From: Chryseobacterium gleum | GTDB taxonomy: Bacteria > Bacteroidota > Bacteroidia > Flavobacteriales > Weeksellaceae | Assembly: GCF_900636535.1 (NCBI RefSeq) | Contig: NZ_LR134289.1 | Location: 930,001-994,000 of the forward strand | Direction: 5' to 3' | Length of the DNA: 64,000 nt | In this document: one piece after another, positions 53,998 to 62,459 of the stretch | Numbering within the stretch: position 1 is the stretch's first letter | Layout of the letters: each line of letters opens with the position of its first letter | Made by a program: the position numbers and the translations under genes | The notes under the pieces: model-generated | The model's database searches: none | The model's input: only the letters and a program-made list of their open reading frames with translations | Told to the model about the DNA's origin: nothing

Positions 53998-54744
53998 TTA
54001 GATTACTTTAGCTTCTTCGTGAAGTAATCTTACCAATTCATCCAGATTGTCAGGAGAAACCATCTTCACAGCTGCTCTTGGCGGAACACTGTCATAAGAT
54101 ACTCCCTGAACTTTTACTTCTGAAGAAGAAGGCTCTACCACCTGCAATGGTTTTGTTCTTGCAGACATAATTCCTCTCATATTCGGGATGATAAGATCTT
54201 TCTCATCTACCAATCCTTTCTGACCTGCAATAACTGCCGGTAATTTTACTGAAATAGTTTCTTTTCCTCCTTCAATTTCTCTTACTGCTGTAGCTTCACT
54301 TCCGTTTACGTCTAATCCTACAGAAGCGTTTACGAAAGGCTGATTCAATAACTGAGCTACCATTCCCGGAACAGAACCTCCGTTATAATCGATAGATTCT
54401 TTTCCGCAAAGGATAAGATCATATCCTCCGTTTTGCGCCACAGCTGCAATTTCTTTTGCTGTAGAATAGCTGTCTTTCGGATCAAGATTTACTCTTACTG
54501 CATCGTTAGCACCAATTGCCAAAGCTTTTCTGATAACAGGTTCTGTAGCAGTATCTCCTACGTTGATTACTGTTACTGTTGCTCCCTGGGATTCCTGAAG
54601 TTTAACCGCTTTTGTCAACGCAAATTCGTCTAGAGGATTGATTACCCACTGAATTCCGTTTTTGTCGAAAGCAGATTTATCTGCTGTAAAGTTAATTTTG
54701 GAAGTAGTATCCGGAACACTACTAATGCAAACTAATATTTTCAT
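53998..54744 (-). CDS. etfB: Electron transfer flavoprotein subunit beta
   Basis: AMP-binding partner of EtfA. 248 residues: MKILVCISSVPDTTSKINF, the typical WVINPLDEFALTKAVKLQE segment, CGKESIDYNGGSVPGMVAQLL and the adenine-nucleotide region KLPAVIAGQKGLVDEKDLIIPNMRGIMSARTKPL, the ETF beta signature. Upstream region of about 200 bp contains an 18-bp perfect palindrome but no clear TAnnTTTG promoter. Confidence 0.97.
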   Translation of the reverse strand: MKILVCISSVPDTTSKINFTADKSAFDKNGIQWVINPLDEFALTKAVKLQESQGATVTVINVGDTATEPVIRKALAIGANDAVRVNLDPKDSYSTAKEIAAVAQNGGYDLILCGKESIDYNGGSVPGMVAQLLNQPFVNASVGLDVNGSEATAVREIEGGKETISVKLPAVIAGQKGLVDEKDLIIPNMRGIMSARTKPLQVVEPSSSEVKVQGVSYDSVPPRAAVKMVSPDNLDELVRLLHEEAKVI

Positions 54745-54890
54745 ATGTTGTTCTTAATTTTTTTATTGGTCATATGTAACCTTAGGGTTTCACGTGTACT
54801 ATTTTTATTTTTCTCTTTGAAGCATAAAATCATGATGGTTTATGCAGAGATTTTGTCTGAATTAATTTTTGCTAATATAAATAAAAAATA

Positions 54891-54908
54891 TATTATGCAT
54901 GCATAATA
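54891..54908. promoter_or_regulatory. Perfect 18-bp palindrome upstream of etfB
   Basis: TATTATGCATGCATAATA is its own reverse complement. It lies 147 bp upstream of the etfB ATG and 35 bp downstream of the SDR stop, the right place for an operator of etfBA. No regulator is encoded nearby. Confidence 0.4.
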
Positions 54909-54942
54909 CTTATTAAATTATTATTCAATACATTAGATGTAG

Positions 54943-55650
54943 TTACTTCGCTGGTTTTGTTGCCCTAAACTCTATTTTACTTGGCAAAACTCTTGGATTC
55001 ATCTTCAGAATATCCAATACGAGATTCCCCATATCTTCAGGCTGAATCTTCCAACTGTCCTTTTCTGAAGGAACGTTTCCATTGAAGTGAGTTGCTACAG
55101 ACCCCGGCATAATCACTGTAGATTTAATATTGTATTTTCTTAAATCAATCATTGCAGCCTGCGTAAACCCTACTACCCCGAATTTCGATGCGTTGTATCC
55201 TGTTCCGTTTTCAAAAAAATTGGCACCTGCGAGACTGGAGATGGTAATATAATAACCTTCTGTCTTTTTAAGTTCTTCCACAGAGGCTTTTAAGGTATAA
55301 AATACACCCGTGAGATTGGTTTCTATCATATCGTTCCATTCCTCGGCGGTAAGCTCATCTACGGGCTTAAAAATCCCCAATCCTGCATTCGCAACCACAT
55401 AATCCAGCCTTCCGAATTTTTCAATCGTATATTTTACCGCTTCCTGTTCACTTTCCAGGTTTCTTACATCAGAAACAATTCCCAATACATTTTGTGAATA
55501 CTGTCTGAGCTCTTCTTCCGCCTTCATCACATCTTCCCTTTTTCTTCCTGAAAATGCGACAGAGATTCCGTTTTCAAGTAATATTTTCGCAATTCCGAAA
55601 CCTATTCCTTTGGTTCCTCCTGTTATATAAGCTGTTTTATTTTCTGACAT
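54943..55650 (-). CDS. Short-chain dehydrogenase/reductase
   Basis: 235 residues from ATG 55650 (MSENKTAYITGGTKGIGFGIAKILL). Classical SDR: TGGTKGIG cofactor motif at the N-terminus, NAGLGIF, catalytic Ser in ITISSLAGA, Tyr-x3-Lys in GYNASKFG. Substrate unknown; the closest layout is of 3-ketoacyl-ACP reductase-like SDRs. The upstream Met (55692) lies within the terminator of the neighbouring T9SS gene and is rejected. Confidence 0.9.
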   Translation of the reverse strand: MSENKTAYITGGTKGIGFGIAKILLENGISVAFSGRKREDVMKAEEELRQYSQNVLGIVSDVRNLESEQEAVKYTIEKFGRLDYVVANAGLGIFKPVDELTAEEWNDMIETNLTGVFYTLKASVEELKKTEGYYITISSLAGANFFENGTGYNASKFGVVGFTQAAMIDLRKYNIKSTVIMPGSVATHFNGNVPSEKDSWKIQPEDMGNLVLDILKMNPRVLPSKIEFRATKPAK

Positions 55651-55680
55651 ATGGTTAATTTTTAATTCTCTAAAATAACA

Positions 55681-55704
55681 AAAACGCTCCAATTGGGGCG
55701 TTTT
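55681..55704 (-). terminator. Terminator of the T9SS cargo gene
   Basis: AAAACGCTCC, loop AATT, GGGGCGTTTT (one G-T pair); beyond the stop of the 55729 gene. Confidence 0.8.
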
Positions 55705-55728
55705 GCTGATACTAAGATTTATCAGGAT

Positions 55729-56646
55729 TTATTCTTTGATGAACTTCTCTGTAAAATTTCTTCCATCTGTTTCCACATTCAGTAAATAAGTTCCGGAAGG
55801 CAGATTTTTCACATATACCTGCTCTCCATTCACCGGTACATCTATTTTTTTTCCTGACAGGTCATATACTTCAATATGCCTTATTTTTTGAGAAGTTGTG
55901 ATCTTTATAAACTCAGTAGCCGGGTTTGGATAAACCGATAATCTCACCTCATTTTTAACCGGATCTTTTGTAGATAGAGTTGCCTGATTATTGATTTTAA
56001 TGTTATCAATATAGGCAGAACCCAATGCATTATTGTGTACAAAACGAAGCTGGTTTATAGGTAGAGAGCTTGCTGCCGGGCCGGTATAAATCAACAGATC
56101 ATTAAGGTAATATCTGACATCTGTGGCGGTCCCTATTACTTTTAAATGATACCAGCTATTAGGCAGCCAGGTTGAAGAAACAGTAATCAGGTTCTGTATA
56201 CCGGATACCATATTCAGGAGCTTTACCAATCCGTTTTTTTCAAAATCCAATCTCATTACAAACTGATCATCCATATCATTTACTCCCTGAAAACCAAAAT
56301 CAGAGCCATTAAGTTGTGACATATTAATATCGAATGATATAGAAAAATTGTTGTAGGCAAGAGGTGTCGGCAAGTTGTAAAACCCTCCGATAATGGGAGC
56401 ACTCTGGATTCCGTAGGTATTTTCTTTGACAATTTTCAGGGAACTGTTTCCATCACTTGCCTTATCCATGCTGATGGTCTGATGGGTTACATTTTGGGGA
56501 ACTCCTCCGGTGGGAGTACTGATCCATCCTGCCTGTCCGTTGATATCTCCAGCGTTGAATCCTTCAGTAGACTCAAAGGATATGGACTGCTGTGCAAAAA
56601 TGCAAACTGATGATATCAACAGTGCAATTGAGTAGTATTTTTTCAT
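55729..56646 (-). CDS. Type IX secretion system (type A sorting domain) cargo protein
   Basis: 305 residues. Signal peptide MKKYYSIALLISSVCIFAQ, a beta-rich central domain that resembles a jellyroll lectin/LamG-like fold (FSISFDINMSQLNG, WLPNSWYHLKVIGTATDVRYYLND) and a C-terminal sorting domain (about residue 225 on: LSVYPNPATEFIKI, IEVYDLSGKKI, VKNLPSGTYLLNVETDGRNFTEKFIKE). It is exported by T9SS to the cell surface or medium. Function of the central domain unknown; carbohydrate binding is speculative. Confidence 0.9.
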   Translation of the reverse strand: MKKYYSIALLISSVCIFAQQSISFESTEGFNAGDINGQAGWISTPTGGVPQNVTHQTISMDKASDGNSSLKIVKENTYGIQSAPIIGGFYNLPTPLAYNNFSISFDINMSQLNGSDFGFQGVNDMDDQFVMRLDFEKNGLVKLLNMVSGIQNLITVSSTWLPNSWYHLKVIGTATDVRYYLNDLLIYTGPAASSLPINQLRFVHNNALGSAYIDNIKINNQATLSTKDPVKNEVRLSVYPNPATEFIKITTSQKIRHIEVYDLSGKKIDVPVNGEQVYVKNLPSGTYLLNVETDGRNFTEKFIKE

Positions 56647-56805
56647 AGTAGTTCAAGTTTTGTATTAAAAATATAAACTTTCCATGAATGGTGAAATAAC
56701 TTATTGCAAATAAAAAATAACGCTTTTATTATCAAGGAATTTAATTTTTCAGCCCTTTAAAAATATGCTTCTAAATGTATTTTATGATAGAAAATAAAAC
56801 AAAAA

Positions 56806-56835
56806 ATAAGGTATCTCTTCTCAGAAATACCTTAT
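56806..56835 (-). terminator. Terminator of the M20 dipeptidase gene
   Basis: ATAAGGTAT, 12-nt loop, ATACCTTAT with TTTTTTGTTTT on the minus strand; about 20 bp past the stop. Confidence 0.7.
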
Positions 56836-56855
56836 CATATATTATTTTTGTTCAA

Positions 56856-58235
56856 TTATTTTGAATAATTCTCAAAAAATAACGGGATACTTTCAATTCC
56901 TTTATAGAAGTTGAATAGTCCGTAATGCTCGTTTGGAGAGTGAATTGCGTCAGAATCCAATCCGAATCCCATTAATACAGATTTAGCGCCTAAAACCTGT
57001 TCGAACATCGCTGTAATCGGAATACTTCCTCCTCCTCTGTATGGAAGCACCTCTTTTCCGAATGCCGATTCCATTGCCTGCTTTGCTGCAGCAAACTCTT
57101 TGGTATTCGTTGGTAAAACATATGGCATTCCGCCGTGGTGAGGAGTTACTTTAACTTTTACTGTATCCGGAGCGATTTTTTCAAAATATTTAGTGAATTT
57201 TTCCGTGATCTCCTGCGGAGTCTGGTAAGGAACCAAACGCATTGAAATTTTAGCAAAAGCTTTTGAAGGAATTACTGTTTTTGCACCTTCTCCTGTATAG
57301 CCGCCCCAGATTCCGTTGCAGTCTAACGTAGGACGGATAGATGTTCTTTCTAAGGTTGTATAGCCTTTTTCCCCTTCAATATTGCTTAATCCGATTGATT
57401 TTTTGAATTCTTCCGGATTATCTTTCAGTTTGTTCATTTCAGCTCTCTCTGCATCTGAAACCGTTTCTACATTGTCGTAGAATCCGTCAATGGTGATATG
57501 ACCGTTTTCATCAATCAGATCAGCAATCATTCTTGAAAGAACGTGAATAGGGTTTGGAACCGCTCCTCCATAAAGCCCTGAGTGCAGGTCTCTGTTGGGA
57601 CCTTCCACTTCTACTTCTACGTAGCTTAATCCTCTTAACCCTGTTGTAACAGTCGGTTGTTCGTTGCTGTAAATATGTGTATCGGAAATCAGGATACAAT
57701 CGCAGGCTAATTTCTCTTTATTTTCATTTACCCAGTCGCCTAAGCTTACAGATCCTACTTCTTCTTCTCCTTCCAGAATAAATTTAACGTTGCAAAGAAG
57801 AGCATTGGTTTTCATCATGGCTTCAAAAGCTTTCAGGTGCATGAAGAACTGCCCTTTGTCGTCTGCGGCACCTCTGGCAAAGATTGCTCCTTCAGGATGT
57901 AATTCCGTCTTCTCAATATAAGGCTCAAAAGGCGGTTTGGTCCATAATTCCAACGGATCTGCCGGCTGAACATCATAATGCCCGTATACCAGTACTGTTG
58001 GTAAATTTTTATCTAAAATTTTCTCTCCGAAAACAATTGGATATCCTTTGGTCTGGCAAACTTCAACATGATCAGCTCCTGCATTTTTAAGGTGTGCTGC
58101 CACTACGTCTGCACATTTCAAAACGTCATCTTTATACGCGGGATCTGCAGAAATAGAAGGAATTCTCAATAACTCAAATAATTCATCCACGAAACGCTGT
58201 TTGTTTTCGTTAATGTAATTTAATGTCTCTTGCAT
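56856..58235 (-). CDS. M20-family dipeptidase
   Basis: 459 residues. M20/M28 metallopeptidase: LVYGHYDVQPADP (metal His and Asp), ARGAADDKGQFFMHLKAF, EGEEEVGS with the catalytic Glu, ISDTHIY and a C-terminal GLDSDAIHSPNEHYGLFNF with the final His ligand. The GxxS/dimerisation region (LRGLSYVEVEVEGPNRDLHSGLYGG) fits the DAP/CNDP-like dipeptidase branch. Cytosolic peptide turnover is the likely role. Confidence 0.93.
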   Translation of the reverse strand: MQETLNYINENKQRFVDELFELLRIPSISADPAYKDDVLKCADVVAAHLKNAGADHVEVCQTKGYPIVFGEKILDKNLPTVLVYGHYDVQPADPLELWTKPPFEPYIEKTELHPEGAIFARGAADDKGQFFMHLKAFEAMMKTNALLCNVKFILEGEEEVGSVSLGDWVNENKEKLACDCILISDTHIYSNEQPTVTTGLRGLSYVEVEVEGPNRDLHSGLYGGAVPNPIHVLSRMIADLIDENGHITIDGFYDNVETVSDAERAEMNKLKDNPEEFKKSIGLSNIEGEKGYTTLERTSIRPTLDCNGIWGGYTGEGAKTVIPSKAFAKISMRLVPYQTPQEITEKFTKYFEKIAPDTVKVKVTPHHGGMPYVLPTNTKEFAAAKQAMESAFGKEVLPYRGGGSIPITAMFEQVLGAKSVLMGFGLDSDAIHSPNEHYGLFNFYKGIESIPLFFENYSK

Positions 58236-58349
58236 TGTAAAAATTTATTTTGTTAAAATTAAAAAAAATGACCGGCAGGGGCAAACAAAAAGGCAGGATT
58301 TTCCCAACGTCATGCTAATGAGCCCTATAGCACTCTTTTTAATAAAAAA

Positions 58350-58369
58350 TGCCCTGCAGAAACAGGGCA
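58350..58369 (-). terminator. Terminator of the 58.4 kb lipoprotein gene
   Basis: TGCCCTG, loop CAGAAA, CAGGGCA followed on the minus strand by TTTTTTATT. Confidence 0.8.
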
Positions 58370-58391
58370 ATTATATATTTTGTACTTGTAA

Positions 58392-58664
58392 TTAGTGTTC
58401 AGCTTTTGGAGCTTTTTCAGCTTCAGCAGGTTTTGCAGCCGCAGTACTGTCTGTTTTCGGAGCAGCAGCTTCCGGTTGTGCAGGAGTCTCTTCTTTGTGC
58501 TCTGCAGCAGCAGCTTCATGCCCGTGAGCTCCTCCCTGAGGATCATCAGAATATCTTTCTACTCCTTCTTCAAGTTTCAAAGCACCTCTGTTTCCTCCTT
58601 GCGGAACTTTTTTACAGCTTACCGCCACCGTTGCAATCGCCAAACATATCACTAATTTTTTCAT
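58392..58664 (-). CDS. Small Ala/Pro/Glu/Lys-rich lipoprotein
   Basis: 90 residues: lipoprotein signal MKKLVICLAIATVAVSC (Cys17), KKVPQGGNRGALKLEEGVERYSDDPQGGAHGHE, then a low-complexity tail made of Ala, Pro, Glu and Lys (PAEAEKAPKAEH). Probably a surface or periplasmic linker-type lipoprotein. A TACTTTTG -7 box at 58765-58772 (minus) is about 100 nt upstream. Its plus-strand shadow frame is an artefact of the repetitive codon use. Confidence 0.78.
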   Translation of the reverse strand: MKKLVICLAIATVAVSCKKVPQGGNRGALKLEEGVERYSDDPQGGAHGHEAAAAEHKEETPAQPEAAAPKTDSTAAAKPAEAEKAPKAEH

Positions 58665-58800
58665 ATGTAAAATTATTTTTTAAAGGTAATATGAAACCGC
58701 ACTATTTTCAGTCTGTATAATCTTCCAAACAGCAGGCGATCTCATGCTTAAATTTTTGATTGCCCAAAAGTAAGAAATCCTGCTTTTTTCGGCAACATTT

Positions 58801-59967
58801 TTATACTGATTTTAATATAATTTTTCCTTTTTTGGATTGTGTAAAAATAAGATACTGGTCTCCTCCGTCTTTTAAACCATATTTCTTTTTGATTTCTTCG
58901 GGTTTTAAAGGGTAATTTTTTGAAATAATATTAAACTGACCTTTTTTCTTAATACTTTTAGAATCAATCATTACCATTTCAAAAATTCTCCCCGGAAAAT
59001 TATCTATCTTTTCACCGGAAGTGTAGAGATGGCTATTCGGGTGAAGCTTTTTCAATCCGAATTTCTGCGAAATCAAATTAAAAACACCTGCCTTCAAAAC
59101 GGCATTATTTGGGATATAAATGTATTTTTCAGGCTCAGAGTATTCAGCTTGTGCAGTTTCTTCGTCCCCAAATGTGTAAGTAAAGGCAGCTTCATTGCTA
59201 TCAAGGTTTACACAATTGCAGAAAACTTTTCCCGTATTTTCGTTGGATAGAAACACGACTATTTCTTTCACATCGTTTTTCAGGGCAATAATATCAATTC
59301 TTACAATACCCGGCAGCACTGAAATAAGGTATTTAAGATCAATGAGCGGGGAAAGTTTAATGACCACCAGACTTGAACAAGATTGCAGTTTTTCCTGAAT
59401 TTCAAGAATATCCGGGGAAAGATCTTCCAAAAGGAAAACTTTGTTTTTATTCTGATCTCTTCTTGCCGGATCAAGATAAATGACATCAAAATGTTCCTGA
59501 TTTTCGTTTAGGAAATCCTCAAGTCTGCTGTTGATAAATTTTGCCTGGCGGCCTAAAATCTTCCAGTTATGTTCAACAATATCCAGAAGTTCTGTATTCT
59601 GCTCTATTAAAGTAACATCATCAAAGTTTTGAGACAGATAATAGGCATCAATGCCAAAACCGCTTGTCAGATCAATAAATTTATTTCCTTTTAAAGAATC
59701 CGATTTGTAAAGGGCTGTTTTTTCTGATGATGACTGCTCAAGGTTAAGCTGTGGTGGAAAAATGATGCCTTCTTTCAACAGAAAAGGGAATTTTCTTTCG
59801 GCAACCTGTTTTCCTTTGATCTGCTGAACAATTTCATGCATTGACACTTCCGGAAACGGGGATTTTTTCAGCAATAGTGTATGTAAATCCGTATTCAGAT
59901 TTGCACTGATGTAGTTTTGGATTTCCTTGTTTAGTAATTTATTTCCCACAGATTTCACAAATTGCAC
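58801..59967 (-). CDS. Class I SAM-dependent methyltransferase with THUMP-like domain
   Basis: 388 residues. The methyltransferase core has FIDLTSGFGIDAYYLSQ (SAM-binding motif I), VTLIEQNTELLDIVEHN and FDVIYLDPARRD (motif IV). The C-terminal third (EIKKKYGLKDGGDQYLIFTQSKKGKIIL) matches the THUMP-like domain found in such Bacteroidota enzymes; a nucleic-acid substrate is likely but not proved. The GTG at 59967 lies in a dispersed TTTCCCACAGATTTC repeat, so the true start may be the GTG at 59949 or further in. Confidence 0.87.
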   Translation of the reverse strand: MQFVKSVGNKLLNKEIQNYISANLNTDLHTLLLKKSPFPEVSMHEIVQQIKGKQVAERKFPFLLKEGIIFPPQLNLEQSSSEKTALYKSDSLKGNKFIDLTSGFGIDAYYLSQNFDDVTLIEQNTELLDIVEHNWKILGRQAKFINSRLEDFLNENQEHFDVIYLDPARRDQNKNKVFLLEDLSPDILEIQEKLQSCSSLVVIKLSPLIDLKYLISVLPGIVRIDIIALKNDVKEIVVFLSNENTGKVFCNCVNLDSNEAAFTYTFGDEETAQAEYSEPEKYIYIPNNAVLKAGVFNLISQKFGLKKLHPNSHLYTSGEKIDNFPGRIFEMVMIDSKSIKKKGQFNIISKNYPLKPEEIKKKYGLKDGGDQYLIFTQSKKGKIILKSV

Positions 59968-59972
59968 AGATT
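59941..59972 (+). repeat. Dispersed repeat, TTTCCCACAGATTTC family, copy 2
   Basis: Second copy of the element at 1879-1913 (ATTTCCCACAGATTTCACAA then ATTGCACAGATT). It overlaps the 5' end of the methyltransferase frame. Confidence 0.6.
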
Positions 59973-59982
59973 ATTATGCTTA

Positions 59983-60363
59983 TTAAATGTTTCCGTTTAT
60001 TTTTCGAATAATACTTTTATCAATATAATCAGTATTGAAATTAACCAGTATTCCTAATTTCAGGTTGGTCAATTTTAAATAGGTTAAGAGCTGCTTGTGA
60101 TGAACATTAATTATTTCAGGAATTGATTTTATTTCGATAATAACTTTATCCTCCACAATTATATCTGCAATAAAGCTTGAATCAATAAAAACTCCTTTAA
60201 ATGTAATGGGTATTGGGACTTGGGTTTTAACGCTTAAACCGTTATTTTTTAATTCAAGTGCCAAAACTTTCTCATAAACCTTTTCCAATAAACCTGGTCC
60301 AAATTCATTATAAACAGAAAATATAGATTTTCTGATATAAAAACTTATTTCATTTTCTTTCAT
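59983..60363 (-). CDS. GxxExxY protein
   Basis: 126 residues from ATG 60363 (MKENEISFYIRKSIFSVYNEFGPGLLEKVYEKVLALELKNNGL). Named for the G-x2-E-x2-Y motif: GPGLLEKVYE here. A PD-(D/E)xK-type core follows: FIADIIVEDKVIIEIKS (E...IEIK), then HHKQLLTYLKLTNLKLGILVNFN. Found scattered in many Bacteroidota, often near repeats; function unknown, nuclease-like by fold. Upstream Mets (60396, 60372) are alternatives. Confidence 0.85.
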   Translation of the reverse strand: MKENEISFYIRKSIFSVYNEFGPGLLEKVYEKVLALELKNNGLSVKTQVPIPITFKGVFIDSSFIADIIVEDKVIIEIKSIPEIINVHHKQLLTYLKLTNLKLGILVNFNTDYIDKSIIRKINGNI

Positions 60364-60426
60364 AATTTGCATTTTGTGTTTCATAAATCTACACAAAATC
60401 TTATTCGAAAATGATTATTAATCAAA

Positions 60427-60867
60427 TTATCTCTTATAAAAAATATAATCAGCCGCTACTGGAGTTATCCCGTTTTGCTTAAGCAAAGAATTGATTTGTC
60501 CTCTGTGATAGGTGGAATGGTTGACTGCATGAAAAAGCATTTCAAAAATACTGTTTTCAAATTTTGTTCCTCTTGAGTTCTGGTATTCTATCCTTTTATC
60601 TAAATCAAGATTACTGATAAGATCAATACTTTTAAGAAAATTGTTATGATTAATCTCCTGCAGGGACTCAAATGGATTGATCTGCCAGACTTCAAAAGTA
60701 GTTTCTCCCTGTATTCTGGCATTCCAGATCTGCTGTGCGTTAAGAGTATGATTAATCAGACTGATTGTTTTATCATCTACAAGTTCTCTGTTCTCAGCAA
60801 TAACTTTAATCACTTCAGCATTGAAATGATAGGTGTATTCAAATAAATCGATCAATTTTTCTTTCAT
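60427..60867 (-). CDS. DinB-family protein
   Basis: 146 residues, four-helix DinB/YfiT-like fold. Metal-ligand histidines in LINHTLNAQQIWNARI, and LFHAVNHSTYHRGQI (the two His of the third helix). Its start overlaps the mutA stop (ATGA), so it is translationally coupled to mutA. Members act as thiol-dependent transferases or are uncharacterised; role here unknown. Confidence 0.88.
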   Translation of the reverse strand: MKEKLIDLFEYTYHFNAEVIKVIAENRELVDDKTISLINHTLNAQQIWNARIQGETTFEVWQINPFESLQEINHNNFLKSIDLISNLDLDKRIEYQNSRGTKFENSIFEMLFHAVNHSTYHRGQINSLLKQNGITPVAADYIFYKR

Positions 60868-62030
60868 TACTCAAACATTTCAGCCCAGCGTACCGCCTTT
60901 ATTTCTTTTTCGTTGTAAAGATCGGTGGCAGACTTTTTAACGTCTAATTTAGGGTATAGATTCACTCCTATTAGCTTTATTTTGCCCTCTTCAATCCATT
61001 TCTGCTCTTCCACAGCATGATCATAAATCTTTTTCTGAACAACTCCCTGTTTTAATAATTCAAGATATCCTCCTGCTTCTTCCATTTCAACAAATAAAGC
61101 CCAGGCTTTTTCTGCAAACTGACGGGTGATATCTTCAACATAATAACTTCCGTTAGAAGCATCTTCAAATACATTGATAATACTTTCGTAGGCCAGAACA
61201 ATCTGTTGCTTGAAGGAAATTTCTTCTGAATTATCTGTACTTCTGTCCACCAGATAATTGTTAGAGAAAACAGCGTCTGCTCCTCCGATCATTGCGGAGG
61301 CAAGTTCCAGTGTAGATCGGATAAGATTGTTTTCATTGTCTGAAACGGCTTTATTTCGCAATGAAGTCTCTGCGAAGATGTAAGGAACTTCATCCAAGCC
61401 GTATTCTTTGGAAAGCTGATTAAAAACTATTTTAAAAGCTCTCAGCTTTGCCATTTCAAAGAAATAGTTTCCTCCTACTGCTATTCTGAAGATCAGTTTA
61501 TTTAAAATTTCAGCACCGTATGCTTCTACCAGCTCTTTTGTTTTGGCAAGAGCAATACCAAGCTGCTGATAAATTGCTGCTCCTGCATTCTGGTGGAGTG
61601 AAATGTCTACACAAATGCTTCTTTTAAAACCTTTTGCCAGTAATTCTTTTGCCAGCTGATCATCAATATTTCCTTCTTTTTCATTAAAAACATCGATCAG
61701 CGAAAAATACTGATCTTCTTCTTTAGGACTGATATGCCCTGCAAGGTCTTTATTATTCACAAAAAGAGTCTTCTGATCCAGGTTTTCTACATTCTGGTCC
61801 AATATAAATGCAAATACTTCCTCCTCCAGACTTTCATGGTATCTTGCTACCAGATGGGTACTTTCTTCAACTCGTGGCAGGTTTACCAAAGGCTTCTGCA
61901 CTTCTGTATAAAAAGGCTTCACCTCTATTCCTTCCAGATTCTGTTTCTCTAAAACAGGATAAATATCCTCTGTTTTAAGCTGTTTTCTGACTAAATTTTC
62001 CCAGTTTGAAAGTATATCTGTATTTGACAT
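60867..62030 (-). CDS. mutA: Methylmalonyl-CoA mutase small (beta) subunit
   Basis: 387 residues. Beta subunit of the heterodimeric B12-dependent mutase interconverting succinyl- and methylmalonyl-CoA. Matches the MCM beta family: LSNWENLVRKQL..., ICVDISLHQNAGAAIYQQLGIALAKTKELVEAYG, IFRIAVGGNYFFEMAKLRAFKIVFNQL, LRNKAVSDNENNLIRSTLELASAMIGGADAVFSNNY and FASNGSYYVEDITRQFAEKAW-like segments. It lacks the B12-binding domain, as expected for the beta subunit. The catalytic alpha subunit is not in the window; the next genes downstream are DinB and others. Confidence 0.93.
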   Translation of the reverse strand: MSNTDILSNWENLVRKQLKTEDIYPVLEKQNLEGIEVKPFYTEVQKPLVNLPRVEESTHLVARYHESLEEEVFAFILDQNVENLDQKTLFVNNKDLAGHISPKEEDQYFSLIDVFNEKEGNIDDQLAKELLAKGFKRSICVDISLHQNAGAAIYQQLGIALAKTKELVEAYGAEILNKLIFRIAVGGNYFFEMAKLRAFKIVFNQLSKEYGLDEVPYIFAETSLRNKAVSDNENNLIRSTLELASAMIGGADAVFSNNYLVDRSTDNSEEISFKQQIVLAYESIINVFEDASNGSYYVEDITRQFAEKAWALFVEMEEAGGYLELLKQGVVQKKIYDHAVEEQKWIEEGKIKLIGVNLYPKLDVKKSATDLYNEKEIKAVRWAEMFE

Positions 62031-62044
62031 TAGTTTTTTATTTG

Positions 62045-62095
62045 TGAATTGTCAATAGTGAATTTTGCTTTGCAAGTGAATTTCTCTATTCAACT
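62045..62095. repeat. AATTTTGCTTTGC repeat, copy 3
   Basis: GTCAATAGTGAATTTTGCTT then TGCAAGTGAATTTCT; related to 28636 and 52930. Lies in the gap between mutA and the DivIC-like gene. Confidence 0.6.
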
Positions 62096-62098
62096 TTA

Positions 62099-62455
62099 TT
62101 ATTTCTTAGCGACTTTTGTACTGTCTACCACCAGAATGAAGATTTCTTCATTCGGTTTTTTCATAAAATAATTTTCTCTTGCGTATTTTTCTTTCTCTGA
62201 TTTGTTGTTCATCAGTTTTTTATAAAAAGCATCATTTTTCTCGTACTCTTTTTTATAATAGTCCAGCTGCTCTTCATATTTATGAATCTCACCATTCAGT
62301 TCGTTAATCACAAGAAATGAGGTTTTATCGAAAAAAATCATCCATACCAAAAACAGACAGATCGTAATGGTATACTTGTTCAAAACATATTTCTGGATAA
62401 GTTTGAATGTTTCAGATTTCGGCTGAATGTCTTTGATAAGGTTATTTTCTTCCAT
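62099..62455 (-). CDS. FtsB/DivIC-like septum formation initiator
   Basis: 118 residues. One membrane segment (about 28-45: TITICLFLVWMIFFDKTS) followed by a coiled coil (NELNGEIHKYEEQLDYYKKEYEKNDAFYKKLMNNKSEKEKYAREN) ending in YFMKKPNEEIFIL, the DivIC/FtsB family pattern with the conserved ARE-xYxMxKPxEEIFI motif. Predicted divisome component acting with FtsL and FtsQ. It lies 4 bp downstream of udk and upstream of mutA, an order also common in related genomes. Confidence 0.9.
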   Translation of the reverse strand: MEENNLIKDIQPKSETFKLIQKYVLNKYTITICLFLVWMIFFDKTSFLVINELNGEIHKYEEQLDYYKKEYEKNDAFYKKLMNNKSEKEKYARENYFMKKPNEEIFILVVDSTKVAKK

Positions 62456-62459
62456 TTTT

